Positions 1 through 7,624 of a stretch of DNA of 12,078 nt are shown piece after piece. Where the stretch lies: positions 916 through 12,993 of the forward strand of contig DDIP01000005.1 in assembly GCA_002338605.1 (NCBI GenBank), written 5' to 3'. A model generated the notes under the pieces. It was not told where the DNA came from. It saw only the letters and a list, made by a program, of their open reading frames with translations, and searched no databases. A program made the position numbers and the translations under genes. The DNA comes from Proteobacteria bacterium UBA1847. Its GTDB lineage: Bacteria; Pseudomonadota; Gammaproteobacteria; Steroidobacterales; Woeseiaceae. Each line of letters begins with the position of its first letter. Position 1 is the first letter of the stretch.

Positions 1-141
1 GTGATGTGGCAGCTGGCCGTTGCCCTGGGTAATCGTCAGCGGATAACCATCGAGCAGCCAGTTGATCTCCTGTACTGTCAATTTCAGCACGTCAACGGGC
101 ATTGACAAGGGCCATTTGAAGCGCGACTTCTCGAGCTTGTA
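1..141 (-). pseudogene. tnpB: IS66-family TnpB (accessory protein) C-terminal fragment, runs off left edge
   Basis: Reading the minus strand from about 141 down to 1 gives an open frame with YKLEKSRFKWP, then LTVQEINWLLDGY. These are the two hallmark stretches of the IS66-family orf2 (TnpB) protein: K-R/L-LE-x-x-RF-x-WP, followed by a leucine-rich LT-x-x-x-L-x-WLLDG. Upstream in the same frame the sequence (E-E-C-V-F-R-P-I-A-E-K-C) no longer resembles TnpB and meets a TGA near 214, so the 5' half of the gene is missing and the homology breaks near 141. The frame stays open to base 1, so the 3' end lies outside the window. TnpB normally assists IS66 transposition together with TnpA and the TnpC transposase; this piece cannot be functional alone. 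I recognised it by motif only. No terminal inverted repeat or target duplication was identified. Confidence 0.72.
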
Positions 142-220
142 GCAGCATTTTTCGGCTATCGGTCGAAAAACGCACTCCTCGATTACGATTGGACCGGGAA
201 GTCGTGCGGGTTTTCAGAAT

Positions 221-988
221 CTATTCGAAAGCTTTTCCGCCGGTTGCAGCCCACCACACCGCGCCCAAGATATGTTGTCTGTACCAGGGCAACTCGTAAA
301 TTCCTTCCGGGTGCCCCAAGCCTGTATGAAAGGATCTTCCGCCTTCAAAATCTTCCTGATACCAGGCCATTGGGTGGTAGTCCGGCATTTTGCCCCCGGG
401 AAAGGTCGCTTCATCGACCGTCAAGACAACTTCAATATTGTCTGACAGTTCCAAATAGTTGTACCACTCTTCCGTCACCAGCCATTTCTTCGGTAAATGG
501 GCGGTTGATGGATGATCCGGCTTTTCATTATTGGCAATTGCCGTCCAAATTCCCGGATTTGGATGGCGGTTCCACACACCACCGACCAGTTTTACATACC
601 AGGGCCATTCCATCATGGTGAACGAGGCTGAGTGTATCGCTACAAAATTTCCACCCTGATGGATGTAATTTTGTAGCGCCTTTCTTTGATTGTCATTCAG
701 AATATCGCCGGACGTATTCATGAAAACAATGACGTCCATACTATTCAGTTGTTCCTGATCGTCAAAGAAGTCCGATTGTTCAGTCCAGGTGAGGCCAAAG
801 TGATTATCCTGGCTCAACTCTTTGAACATCTGCACTCCACTCGGAACTGAAAGGTGCTGATAGTCCAGGGATTTCGTAAACAAAAGAACCTGGAACTGCT
901 CCTGATTCTGCTGCAAGCGTTGTGCATATGAATTGGTACTAACGAATGTAAGTAGTCCCAGCAGAATAACGACTAGCTTTTTCGACAT
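221..988 (-). CDS. Secreted ThuA-like domain protein
   Basis: A 255-aa protein from the ATG at 988. The N-terminus (MSKK, a run of Leu/Val, then NSYA before Gln) is a Sec signal peptide, so the product is exported. The rest is one ThuA-like (glutamine-amidotransferase-like) fold: an opening strand VLLFTKSLDYQH, the central DVIVFMNTSGDILND, then GGNFVAIHSA followed by WPWYVKLVGG, and near the end HPMAWYQ, GGRSFHTGLGH and HILGAVWWAA. This order is typical of the family, which is linked to carbohydrate use (the name comes from trehalose utilisation) but mostly lacks a proven reaction. Length is normal for a single-domain secreted member. An in-frame ATG at 1021 overlaps the stop of the RCC1 gene as ATGA. 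I prefer 988 because an AAAGAAG stretch precedes it and it gives a cleaner signal peptide; with 1021 the protein has 266 aa. It is cotranscribed with the RCC1 gene 29 bp upstream. Both are AT-richer than the genes to the right. Confidence 0.9.
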   Translation of the reverse strand: MSKKLVVILLGLLTFVSTNSYAQRLQQNQEQFQVLLFTKSLDYQHLSVPSGVQMFKELSQDNHFGLTWTEQSDFFDDQEQLNSMDVIVFMNTSGDILNDNQRKALQNYIHQGGNFVAIHSASFTMMEWPWYVKLVGGVWNRHPNPGIWTAIANNEKPDHPSTAHLPKKWLVTEEWYNYLELSDNIEVVLTVDEATFPGGKMPDYHPMAWYQEDFEGGRSFHTGLGHPEGIYELPWYRQHILGAVWWAATGGKAFE

Positions 989-1017
989 GGCTTCTTTGAT
1001 TGAATGTTTTTGAATCA

Positions 1018-2163
1018 TCATAATCTTACTTTAGTAGGAGTCAGTTTATTGTCCGATGAACGTGTTCCAAGTTTACCGGCGTTGCCATTGCCCCAGCAGT
1101 AAACTTCATCATTCGATGAAACACCACAGGCGTGATCATTGCCGACAGTAATGTCCTCAAATTTCAAATCCGTTGATACAGCGGCAGGCTCGACTCGCAT
1201 TGTTGTTGTACCATCGCCCAATTGCCCTGATCCATTCCTTCCCCAACAATACGCCTTGCCGTCAGTCGTAATCCCACAGGTTTGAAAGGTCCCGGTCGCA
1301 AGTAAAGTAAAAGGTAGACCCCCTTTTACTTCTCTCGGCGTCATCAAATTCTCAATAACACCTAAACCGCCTCCAGAACCAATACCCAATTTTCCGTACC
1401 TGCCGCGTCCCCAACAGACTGCTTTATCCGTCGTACTAATCGCACAAGCATGATCGAGACCAACGCTTACCGAGGCTGGTTTAAAATGAAACCCGCCTGC
1501 CACAAGCCCTGGGGCGATTTTCCGGTCACGATCGTCATCTCCCTGGCCTAACAAACTGCCGAAATCACTTGCTCCCCAGCAATAGGCATCCCCGTTTGTC
1601 GATACTCCGCAGGTTGTTGCCGATGCGGCATCGATTGAGCCAAAAGTCAGTCCACCGGAAACGGGTACGGGTACCGATGAGCTCTCGATTGAATCATTTC
1701 CAAGAATTCCATCTTCGCCTCTACCCCAGCAATACCCGTCTCCATCGGTGGTTATTCCGCATGTATGCGCCAATCCGGAATTGACCGATGCAAAAGACAA
1801 GCCGCCGGATACAGCGGTCGGAACCATGCTGTTTTCGGAAGATCCGTTTCCGAGTCGGCCATACCGACCACGCCCCCAGCAATAAGCCTCGTTGTCGGCT
1901 GAAACACCGCAGGTATGGTCCCAACCCACACTGATTGACTTGTATTCAATACCTCCAGAAACTGCAACGGGCGTCATACTGGACTTGGTTGTACCGTTGC
2001 CCAACTGGCCTACTGAATTATCTCCCCAACAATAAGCCTTGCCATTCGATTTGAGTATGCACGTGTGGTCCTCACCGGCGCTCACTGATGTTTCTGCATA
2101 AGCAGGTACAGACGCGATGAGCAATCCGATCAATAAGTAGCTTTTGCTAAATGTAGTGTTCAT
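1018..2163 (-). CDS. Secreted RCC1-repeat protein (seven-repeat beta-propeller)
   Basis: A 381-aa protein starting at ATG 2163, which gives MNTTFSKS, a hydrophobic core and PAYA before Glu: a clear signal peptide. The frame continues to a TTG at 2202, but that start would put a charged extension ahead of the signal. The mature chain is seven RCC1-type repeats with little else, each about 50 residues: S-x-G-x-x-H-T-C, nine residues, C-W-G, then G-x-LGNG, then a P-x-x-V-x-GG strand. Seven repeats match a closed seven-bladed propeller. Every repeat carries C-x9-C and I see no unpaired mature cysteine, so one disulfide per blade is likely in the periplasm or outside the cell. Repeat four has an acidic insertion (QGDDDRDRK). 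Secreted bacterial RCC1 proteins of this type have no well-established function; binding to a partner or glycan is a guess. It is the first gene of a unit with the ThuA-like gene. Confidence 0.9.
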   Translation of the reverse strand: MNTTFSKSYLLIGLLIASVPAYAETSVSAGEDHTCILKSNGKAYCWGDNSVGQLGNGTTKSSMTPVAVSGGIEYKSISVGWDHTCGVSADNEAYCWGRGRYGRLGNGSSENSMVPTAVSGGLSFASVNSGLAHTCGITTDGDGYCWGRGEDGILGNDSIESSSVPVPVSGGLTFGSIDAASATTCGVSTNGDAYCWGASDFGSLLGQGDDDRDRKIAPGLVAGGFHFKPASVSVGLDHACAISTTDKAVCWGRGRYGKLGIGSGGGLGVIENLMTPREVKGGLPFTLLATGTFQTCGITTDGKAYCWGRNGSGQLGDGTTTMRVEPAAVSTDLKFEDITVGNDHACGVSSNDEVYCWGNGNAGKLGTRSSDNKLTPTKVRL

Positions 2164-2599
2164 TGTTTGGTTTCTGCGTTTTGTTTTAATGATTAGGGAC
2201 AAAGGTTTTCAAACTAAGGTCATCAATTAACAGTCTGTCAATAAAACCAGGATGATTGAGACTTAATGCGATTTTCATCTGCCCTGCTTAATGGACGTTA
2301 CATCATCTACTCATGACGTGACCGAGTCAATTCGCATTGACGAGTCGACAACGTCCCGGAGTTTATCTCGCTGGCGCTTGCCGAATAAGCTGAAAATACG
2401 AGTGCAATACTCGGCTGCAGAAGACAATGAAAACCAGCGCAGAACACACAGTTAAAATGTTTCAATTGAATCTAACGAGACAAGTTGCTTGATTTGTACT
2501 GATTCCGAACGGTGAGAAAAGTCCGACGCGTGACCAAATCCAGCCGGAACTAACCAGGGAAGGTTGACGATCCGCTCGCCTCGAACAAGGCCTACGGCA
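2164..2599. other. Non-coding gap upstream of the RCC1 gene
   Basis: No convincing gene in 436 bp. On the minus strand a perfect TTGACA lies at 2236-2241, but the hexamer 18 bp downstream (TTAGTT, 2212-2217) is a poor -10, so a promoter for the RCC1/ThuA unit is plausible and unproven. Two short inverted repeats occur: GTCAA-N6-TTGAC at 2326-2341 and CGAGT-N5-ACTCG at 2399-2413. Neither is followed by a T-run on either strand, so neither looks like an intrinsic terminator. A minus-strand frame without an ATG is open at 2452-2652, overlapping the end of the DUF3667-like gene. I could not match it to any family. Confidence 0.6.
2212..2241 (-). promoter_or_regulatory. Possible promoter for the RCC1/ThuA unit
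   Basis: TTGACA (2236-2241) matches the sigma-70 -35 consensus exactly. Eighteen bases downstream is TTAGTT (2212-2217), a weak -10. It lies about 50 bp upstream of the preferred RCC1 start at 2163, a normal distance. Weak call because only the -35 half is good. Confidence 0.22.
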
Positions 2600-3151
2600 T
2601 CATTCGTAACAGTGTGAAGTGATAAAAGCGAGCATCTGTAGTCGGGGTAGGTTTACCGGTACCAAACAGACTTTGTGGGCGCAAGTTGGGCACTTGACAG
2701 TATCGGAAACCGTATAGGCCGCCCGGAGGCCTTCAAGCAAGCCTCGAAATTCAGCGGAGCCTTGTCCGTCTAAACAGGGGAACTCCAGGGCCAGCACCGC
2801 GGCATCGAAGTTCAGATCTGACCCGGGCTCACGCAGTATTCCGCTCGGCGCGAACCACGCGATCAGGAGGAAGAATACGATGCTGAAGACCAGGTAGAGC
2901 CGCAGTGGTGGTGAGTAGGCGACTCGACGACCCGCAAGAAATTCGCCGGTGAGCATGCCCGGATGCCGAAACAGGGTCCTTACTGTCGAGGCAGCTCGCC
3001 CATCAACCTCGAAGGTCTCGCTAATGACGGCGCCGACCAGGCTCCAGATGGGTTTTTCGAGGTCGAGATTTCGCTGGCCGCAAGTCGAACAGTATTCTCC
3101 GTCGAGGCTCGATTGGCAGTTGCTGCAAACAGGCATGCCGCAGTAATACAT
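2600..3151 (-). CDS. DUF3667-like zinc-ribbon membrane protein, short or C-terminally altered
   Basis: A 183-aa protein. It begins with a four-Cys zinc ribbon (C9-x2-C12, LDGEY, C21-x2-C24-GQR). A segment with VDGRAASTVRTLFRHPGMLTGEFLAGRRVAY follows in two blocks, then SPPLRLYLVFSIVFFLL, a membrane helix at about 83-101. This N-terminal layout is that of DUF3667 membrane proteins, whose function is unknown. Members I know of continue into further membrane helices and reach roughly 250-350 aa. Here the last 80 residues are soluble-looking and contain a second Cys cluster, C154-P-T-C157 with C162, and no more helices. Either the gene was cut and its end replaced by unrelated sequence, or it is an unusual short variant. 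A second ATG at 3136 (MPVCSNC) is an equally possible start; neither has a good Shine-Dalgarno sequence. It stands alone between two gaps, 164 bp downstream of the large lipoprotein gene. Confidence 0.7.
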   Translation of the reverse strand: MYYCGMPVCSNCQSSLDGEYCSTCGQRNLDLEKPIWSLVGAVISETFEVDGRAASTVRTLFRHPGMLTGEFLAGRRVAYSPPLRLYLVFSIVFFLLIAWFAPSGILREPGSDLNFDAAVLALEFPCLDGQGSAEFRGLLEGLRAAYTVSDTVKCPTCAHKVCLVPVNLPRLQMLAFITSHCYE

Positions 3152-3315
3152 GGCCCGCTGCGCATGGTCAATTGGGCGGCTGGTTCTCGCTTATTGCTGA
3201 CCGTCACTATTTTCTGCTGATTCAACATTGCAGGCAACAGAGCCATAGAGTTTCATGAATATGCCTCGATCGCGCATCGGACTTGGCGACCGAATGTCGA
3301 TCTCCAACCAGCACT

Positions 3316-6300
3316 CTAAAGTCCGAACTCTACCGTGACGGCTCTTGGACCGGCAGCAATCCCGATTTCACATAGCATCGGTCCCGTCGGATTTCCCGGG
3401 TCCGCAATCACAGCGTCACAATTGAACCACCGTGTCCACCTCGCCCCCTGGTTTATTGGCCGCAGCCGGATCGGTGACTGGCTCACGGGTAGGCCTACGG
3501 TGCAAGCCGCCGTGCAGTCCAGTAAACCAGTATTGACGTCAACGACTCGCGCACCCGTCGCTGGGGCGTCGAAAGCGACGGTAACGTTATTATTACCCGC
3601 ACCGGCGATCGTATCGAACATCGCGATGCAGCCAAGATTGCCGTCCACCGTAACCGTGGTCACAGCCGGACTGCCCGGCGCACAATCGCCGCTGCCACTG
3701 CCAGCGCCCCAACCCGCGAACTGGTACCCTGGCTCCGGTGTCGGGGTCAGTGTAACCTGCGTGCCATCAACAAAGGTTTCGAAACAATCGGAATTTGCCG
3801 GACCGCAGTCGAACCCAGGAGGGCTGCTGGTAACGCGGCCGCCGAACGGACCACCTGCGATCGGTACACGATTATTCTCCAATACCGTGATCGTCATGTT
3901 GTAGGTCTGCGATGACAGGTTGCGGAAGCGTGCGGTGCAGTCGCGTGCCTGATCCATCGTCACTTGTGCCACAAAGTTCGTTTCAAGATGGCAACCGGCA
4001 GTCGGGTCGCTACTTGTCCAGCCAAGAAATGCGAAGCCGCCTAGCGCTTGCGCATTCAGGCTTACGACTGTGCCTTCGTCGTAATCCTCGCTGCAATCGG
4101 TGCCCGGCAGAGTACAAACAATGCCGCCAGGTGCACTGTTGACAGAGCCGCCCGGATTCGTGCTGGTCGCAGGCTGTCCGTCAACGTCCAGCGCCACCTG
4201 CAGGGTATGGCGCGTCGGTAAAGGCCCGCCGGAGAAAGTCGCCGAGCACAGCGTGTCTGCCGTCATCGTCAGGAACAGGCTTTGGCTCGAACCAAACTGT
4301 GCGCAATCGTCGGCCCAGCCGAGGAAGCGCTCCGGTGGCGCGACCGAGATTTCCAGTCCCACGGGCGTGCCAAGCGGGTAGGTTGCCGAACACAAGTTCG
4401 GTACACCCTGCGCAGCGCAATCAATGTCTCCGTTTCGGTTCGACAGGATGCGGCCGTTGCCGGTCACCTGCGTTGCGAGATTGACGGTCGTGCCATCGTC
4501 CGCTTCAAAGAAGACGTCCATGGTGGTATCGAAATCCAGGGTCACCACGCAACGATGCGGATTGGACAGTCGGTCAGTGCACTGCGCGCCCCAGCCGCGG
4601 AAACGTACCGAATCGGAATCGTCAACTCGCAACGTGACGATGCTGCCTGTCGGGCGGACGATATCGCAGAACGTGTCCTCACCCATGCCGCAGCGAATGC
4701 CCTCCGGCGTACTCAGGATCAAGCCGCGTTCGCTGCCGGCCTGGTTGACGGTCAGCGTGCGCGGCGCATTGACCGGCGTCATCAGGGGATCATCGCTGAC
4801 CGTGCCGAAGCATTGGCGTGCCTCGGCCATTTCGCCGTTGGAAGTAGCGCCTAAGCTAATTGAACCGAGAGACAGCGTTTTCGGCGCGTCGGGCCCAGGC
4901 GATTCGAGCGTCGTGTCCGGCGCGGGAAGCGTGTCCGCCGCGTAATCGGTAACCTCGAATACATAGCCAGGAATCGTGCCTATCTGCGTATTGCAGCCGG
5001 CAGCCACTTCGCCGTCCGGGCCGAGGCGCAACACCCAGGCTTCGGAGCGAACCCCCAGCGAGTACGATCGGCCGGCAATCAGGTAGCCGCCGTCACTGGC
5101 GATTGCGAGGCTTTCGGCGACTTCGGATTTACCCGCACCGTAGAGCTGCGCATTGATCACGTCGCCGGCCCCATCGAGGTGCATCAACATGACATTGTCA
5201 CCGCCGAGCCCACCGGTGACGGGAAAACCACTATCATCTACGGCGCTTTGACGCGCACCACTGACCGTTGCCAGAATCTTGATGCCACCGTTCGGGTGCC
5301 CGGCGATGCGAATATTTGTGCCCATTGCACCCGGCAAACGGTATCCCCGGCTCCAGAGGAAATTGATGTTCCGGTCGAAAACAAAAAGCTCTACGCTGAA
5401 ACCTCGCTCCGGGTCTTGCTTCTGGTCCTGCAAAGTCAAGAGCGGGGCTGCGACGACAAAGTCGCCGTTCGGAAGTCGAGTGATCCTGGAGCGAGCGCCG
5501 TCGAGTATGTTCCCGCCAGAAGCGTCGAAATGCCGTCCGAGAATCATCGCCAGACTTCGCGTTCCGTCCGGCTCAAAGCGCAACAGTCGCAATGACTGAT
5601 AGAGATTACCGGATTCAAGAGCAAGCCAACCCGAATCTGTTTCAGCGATGTCAGCGACTCTCTCTCCGTCAAGGTTTTTGAGGTTCGCGACCGGGCTCAT
5701 TGTGCCGTCGGTCATCACGCGTTGAGGTGGATAGCCTTGGGTTTCATACCAGAAATGCGGCAGAACAACATTGCCAAGGGCCGACCTATAGTACGGCACT
5801 CCCCCCCAGGGGCAGCAGATCTCTCGCCGCGCCTGATCCATTACGACGGGTTGTACCCCGAATTCGTTAACCAGGGCATTGTAGCTCTGTCCAATGACGA
5901 CGAACTCGTTTCGCGAGGTTTCGATCGCCGCGATGCCGGCGCTTTGAGGGCGAAAGCTTGGGTCCGCTATCTCATACACATCGATACTCTCCAGGCTCGA
6001 CGGGTCGTATCGCCAGAGTTCACGAGAGTTAAAATCAAGCGCGCCTCCCGAAATTGTCGCCGCCGGCGCAACGAAACCTGCCTCCGAAAAAGTATATGGA
6101 CTCTGGACAGGCTCCAACATTGAGAAAGTGTCTGACAGCGTTGCTTGCGTCGTCGAAATTGTAACTTCGTCAATACTCTTGGCGCGAATTGCAACGATGT
6201 TGATACGCCCGTCTTCGACTTCCTCAACTTGGAGTGAAAAAAGTCTGAGACTATTCTGGCTGAGCGCCGTAGTTGCGAAACTAGCATCGGTGTCGCCGTT

Positions 6301-7539
6301 TGCCTGCAGCCGAAAGGCGTTGACTACCAGCCTTATATCGGCACTCGTAACCACCCAGTCACTGCATGCGTTGGCACCGACACAGCTTTGCACGGCAAAT
6401 TGTGGCCGACGAACAGAACCAGACCCATCTAAGTCAGGCACAGACCCGAACTCTCTCTGCCACACGGTTTCGCCGTCGCGATCCAGTCTCGTCACCGAGT
6501 CGCCGTGGCTCAACAGCACGCCGTCATTTTTTTGCCCATCGCGTTGCCCGCTGTCGTCGGGATCGTCGGTAAGATAGGCGTGCCGAATGTCGGCGAACGC
6601 GACGTCCAGTACGCGCGAGAAACGCGAGCTGCCATCGCGGCGCAGCACCTTCAGGATCGATTTCCTGTCGGAGGCGCGGCCGTGTTCATCAATGTAGATG
6701 ACCTCGCCATTACCGTTACCGAAAACGCGCCCGGTGCCGGGTCCGTTGATATCCGTGCCCGTGGGCGATGCCTCCTCCCGCCGTAACCATTGGAGCTGCC
6801 CGCCGTTGGCAGAAAGCACAATGCTGCTCAGAGCATTGCGGGTAGTGGTCACATTTCCGTCGCGGTCCGTGACGAGGTTCGCCCGGCTGGGGCCGGACGC
6901 GGTACAGCTGCCGTCTTCGCCGGCGACCACGCTGTTAAGCCAGTCCTGCGACTCCAGCAACCCACCGTCTGAGGCGGCCAACTCAAACCCTGGCCAGCCG
7001 CCGCTGTCGACGGCCAGCTCCCAGAGCACATTTCCCTGGAGGTCGAGGCGCATGACCACGGTATCAACCGGTTGCGGACCGGCAGTATCGCCGGCTTCGC
7101 GCCCGCTACCAACGAGGCAGAACTCCCCGGATCGTGCCTGGTCGACACCCAGGAACGATGTTGGAACTTTATTAACTTCGCTGTCAATGCGGTGCTCCCA
7201 TTGCAGGTTACCGTCTATGTCGAGCTTGGCAAACCACATTTGACCGACGAAATCGTGGTCAAGGACAGCAGGAACATCGTAACGGGCTGCGTCTCTCTGG
7301 CTGAGATCCAGGTAGCCTCCAACCACGCCCATGACTGCGTAGCCACCGTCCTGCGTTTCAATGAAATTGTATGCGCCGTCGTCCAGATCGGTGCCAAACG
7401 ATTTCGAAAACGTCGCGGCTCGGATCGTGCCGTCCGGATTGGTTTCGGCTCCACCTCCGCCGCAGGCGGAAACGAAAAATAATGGAAGGCCAAATAGAAA
7501 AACGAACAAGCCTTGTGGATATCCAGGACCATTTTTCAC
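3316..7539 (-). CDS. Very large lipoprotein: propeller-like repeat region plus five InlB-B-like modules
   Basis: A 1407-aa protein starting at a GTG (7537-7539) preceded by GGGAG nine bases upstream. Residues 1-25 form a lipoprotein signal ending V-S-A before Cys26. Gly27 at +2 is not an Asp retention signal, so outer-membrane sorting is likely. Residues about 40-900 resemble a propeller of WD/Delta-60-like units: TQDGGYAVMG, FAKLDIDGNLQWEH, MRLDLQGNVLWEL, SDGGYLIAGRSYSLG and AWVLRLGPDGEV recur in the order DGGY-x-V-x-G, then L-D-x-x-G-x-x-x-W. Residues 924-1407 hold five Cys-rich InlB-B-like modules, annotated separately. There is no enzyme motif I recognise, so a binding or adhesion role at the cell surface is an inference from architecture. 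The gene lies 75 bp downstream of the kinase gene and has its own palindromic operator-like site (7605-7624), so it is probably the main target of that two-component system. Confidence 0.9.
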   Translation of the reverse strand: MKNGPGYPQGLFVFLFGLPLFFVSACGGGGAETNPDGTIRAATFSKSFGTDLDDGAYNFIETQDGGYAVMGVVGGYLDLSQRDAARYDVPAVLDHDFVGQMWFAKLDIDGNLQWEHRIDSEVNKVPTSFLGVDQARSGEFCLVGSGREAGDTAGPQPVDTVVMRLDLQGNVLWELAVDSGGWPGFELAASDGGLLESQDWLNSVVAGEDGSCTASGPSRANLVTDRDGNVTTTRNALSSIVLSANGGQLQWLRREEASPTGTDINGPGTGRVFGNGNGEVIYIDEHGRASDRKSILKVLRRDGSSRFSRVLDVAFADIRHAYLTDDPDDSGQRDGQKNDGVLLSHGDSVTRLDRDGETVWQREFGSVPDLDGSGSVRRPQFAVQSCVGANACSDWVVTSADIRLVVNAFRLQANGDTDASFATTALSQNSLRLFSLQVEEVEDGRINIVAIRAKSIDEVTISTTQATLSDTFSMLEPVQSPYTFSEAGFVAPAATISGGALDFNSRELWRYDPSSLESIDVYEIADPSFRPQSAGIAAIETSRNEFVVIGQSYNALVNEFGVQPVVMDQARREICCPWGGVPYYRSALGNVVLPHFWYETQGYPPQRVMTDGTMSPVANLKNLDGERVADIAETDSGWLALESGNLYQSLRLLRFEPDGTRSLAMILGRHFDASGGNILDGARSRITRLPNGDFVVAAPLLTLQDQKQDPERGFSVELFVFDRNINFLWSRGYRLPGAMGTNIRIAGHPNGGIKILATVSGARQSAVDDSGFPVTGGLGGDNVMLMHLDGAGDVINAQLYGAGKSEVAESLAIASDGGYLIAGRSYSLGVRSEAWVLRLGPDGEVAAGCNTQIGTIPGYVFEVTDYAADTLPAPDTTLESPGPDAPKTLSLGSISLGATSNGEMAEARQCFGTVSDDPLMTPVNAPRTLTVNQAGSERGLILSTPEGIRCGMGEDTFCDIVRPTGSIVTLRVDDSDSVRFRGWGAQCTDRLSNPHRCVVTLDFDTTMDVFFEADDGTTVNLATQVTGNGRILSNRNGDIDCAAQGVPNLCSATYPLGTPVGLEISVAPPERFLGWADDCAQFGSSQSLFLTMTADTLCSATFSGGPLPTRHTLQVALDVDGQPATSTNPGGSVNSAPGGIVCTLPGTDCSEDYDEGTVVSLNAQALGGFAFLGWTSSDPTAGCHLETNFVAQVTMDQARDCTARFRNLSSQTYNMTITVLENNRVPIAGGPFGGRVTSSPPGFDCGPANSDCFETFVDGTQVTLTPTPEPGYQFAGWGAGSGSGDCAPGSPAVTTVTVDGNLGCIAMFDTIAGAGNNNVTVAFDAPATGARVVDVNTGLLDCTAACTVGLPVSQSPIRLRPINQGARWTRWFNCDAVIADPGNPTGPMLCEIGIAAGPRAVTVEFGL
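3319..4770 (-). repeat. Five tandem InlB-B-like (Flg_new-type) protein modules in the lipoprotein C-terminus
   Basis: Five modules start near residues 924, 1014, 1109, 1211 and 1316 of the lipoprotein. They share a pattern: a beta strand, G-x-(I/V)-x-S, P-x-G-I/F-x-C, a short loop, C-x-x-x-(Y/F)-x-x-G-T-x-V-x-L, then F-x-GW, a Cys, a loop and a last Cys before a strand ending in F. Each has about four cysteines, probably two disulfides. The copies differ strongly in sequence and in length (about 90-105 residues), so they are old duplications. The fifth is the most divergent: the GW is replaced by WTRWFNC and the first Cys pair is only three residues apart. Such modules are common as stalk or adhesion domains in bacterial surface proteins. 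Confidence 0.75.
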
Positions 7540-7578
7540 GGCGGTACACTCCCAATCGGTGACGTCTGCTGTTTTGGA

Positions 7579-7584
7579 AGTGTA
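7579..7584 (-). promoter_or_regulatory. Candidate -10 box of the lipoprotein gene
   Basis: TACACT on the minus strand, 39 bp upstream of the GTG start. The hexamer 17 bp further upstream (ATGGCC) is a poor -35, as expected for an activator-dependent promoter, and the palindrome at 7605-7624 ends right there. The implied start of transcription is near 7571, leaving a leader of about 30 nt that contains the GGGAG ribosome-binding site. Confidence 0.35.
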
Positions 7585-7604
7585 GGGACTACGGCAGGCC
7601 GGGC

Positions 7605-7624
7605 CATCACCTGTTTAGGTGATG
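7605..7624. promoter_or_regulatory. Perfect 20-bp palindromic operator candidate upstream of the lipoprotein gene
   Basis: CATCACCTGTTTAGGTGATG: two 8-bp arms flanking a 4-base centre. It overlaps the TAA stop of the kinase gene (7615-7617). Its core CACCT-N4-AGGTG-AT (7608-7623) is repeated upstream of the response regulator at 10154-10169, matching at 14 of 16 bases. It is 23 bp upstream of a candidate -10, so its centre falls near -42, the position of a class II activator site. A terminator is less likely because no T-run follows on the minus strand (the next bases are GCCCGGCC). Binding by the response regulator encoded in the same locus is inferred. Confidence 0.6.

Noticed and set aside
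148..170. Inverted repeat TTTTTCG-N9-CGAAAAA past the ThuA stop as a terminator
   Set aside because: The stem is mostly A:T, and no T-run follows the stem on either strand, so it does not fit an intrinsic terminator.
2452..2652. 67-codon minus-strand open frame downstream of the DUF3667-like gene, as its frameshifted continuation
   Set aside because: It has no membrane helices or DUF3667 motifs and no ATG; I see no family match, so a simple frameshift does not restore the expected protein.
2680..2700. GTTGGGC as part of an integron attC site
   Set aside because: No matching second core site was found at a suitable distance on either strand.
3152..3315. Short peptide gene (about 20 codons from an ATG at 3256, minus strand) between the lipoprotein and DUF3667-like genes
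   Set aside because: Too short, no clear ribosome-binding site and no recognisable sequence.
4282..4854. Long plus-strand open frames (up to about 190 codons) across the lipoprotein gene
   Set aside because: They are antisense to a coherent 1407-aa protein with signal peptide and repeats; their translations are Arg/Ser-rich and without domains, as expected for shadows in GC-rich DNA.
7605..7624. Palindrome as intrinsic terminator of the kinase gene
   Set aside because: It overlaps the stop codon and is followed by GC-rich sequence without a T-run; a near-identical copy at a second promoter argues for an operator.
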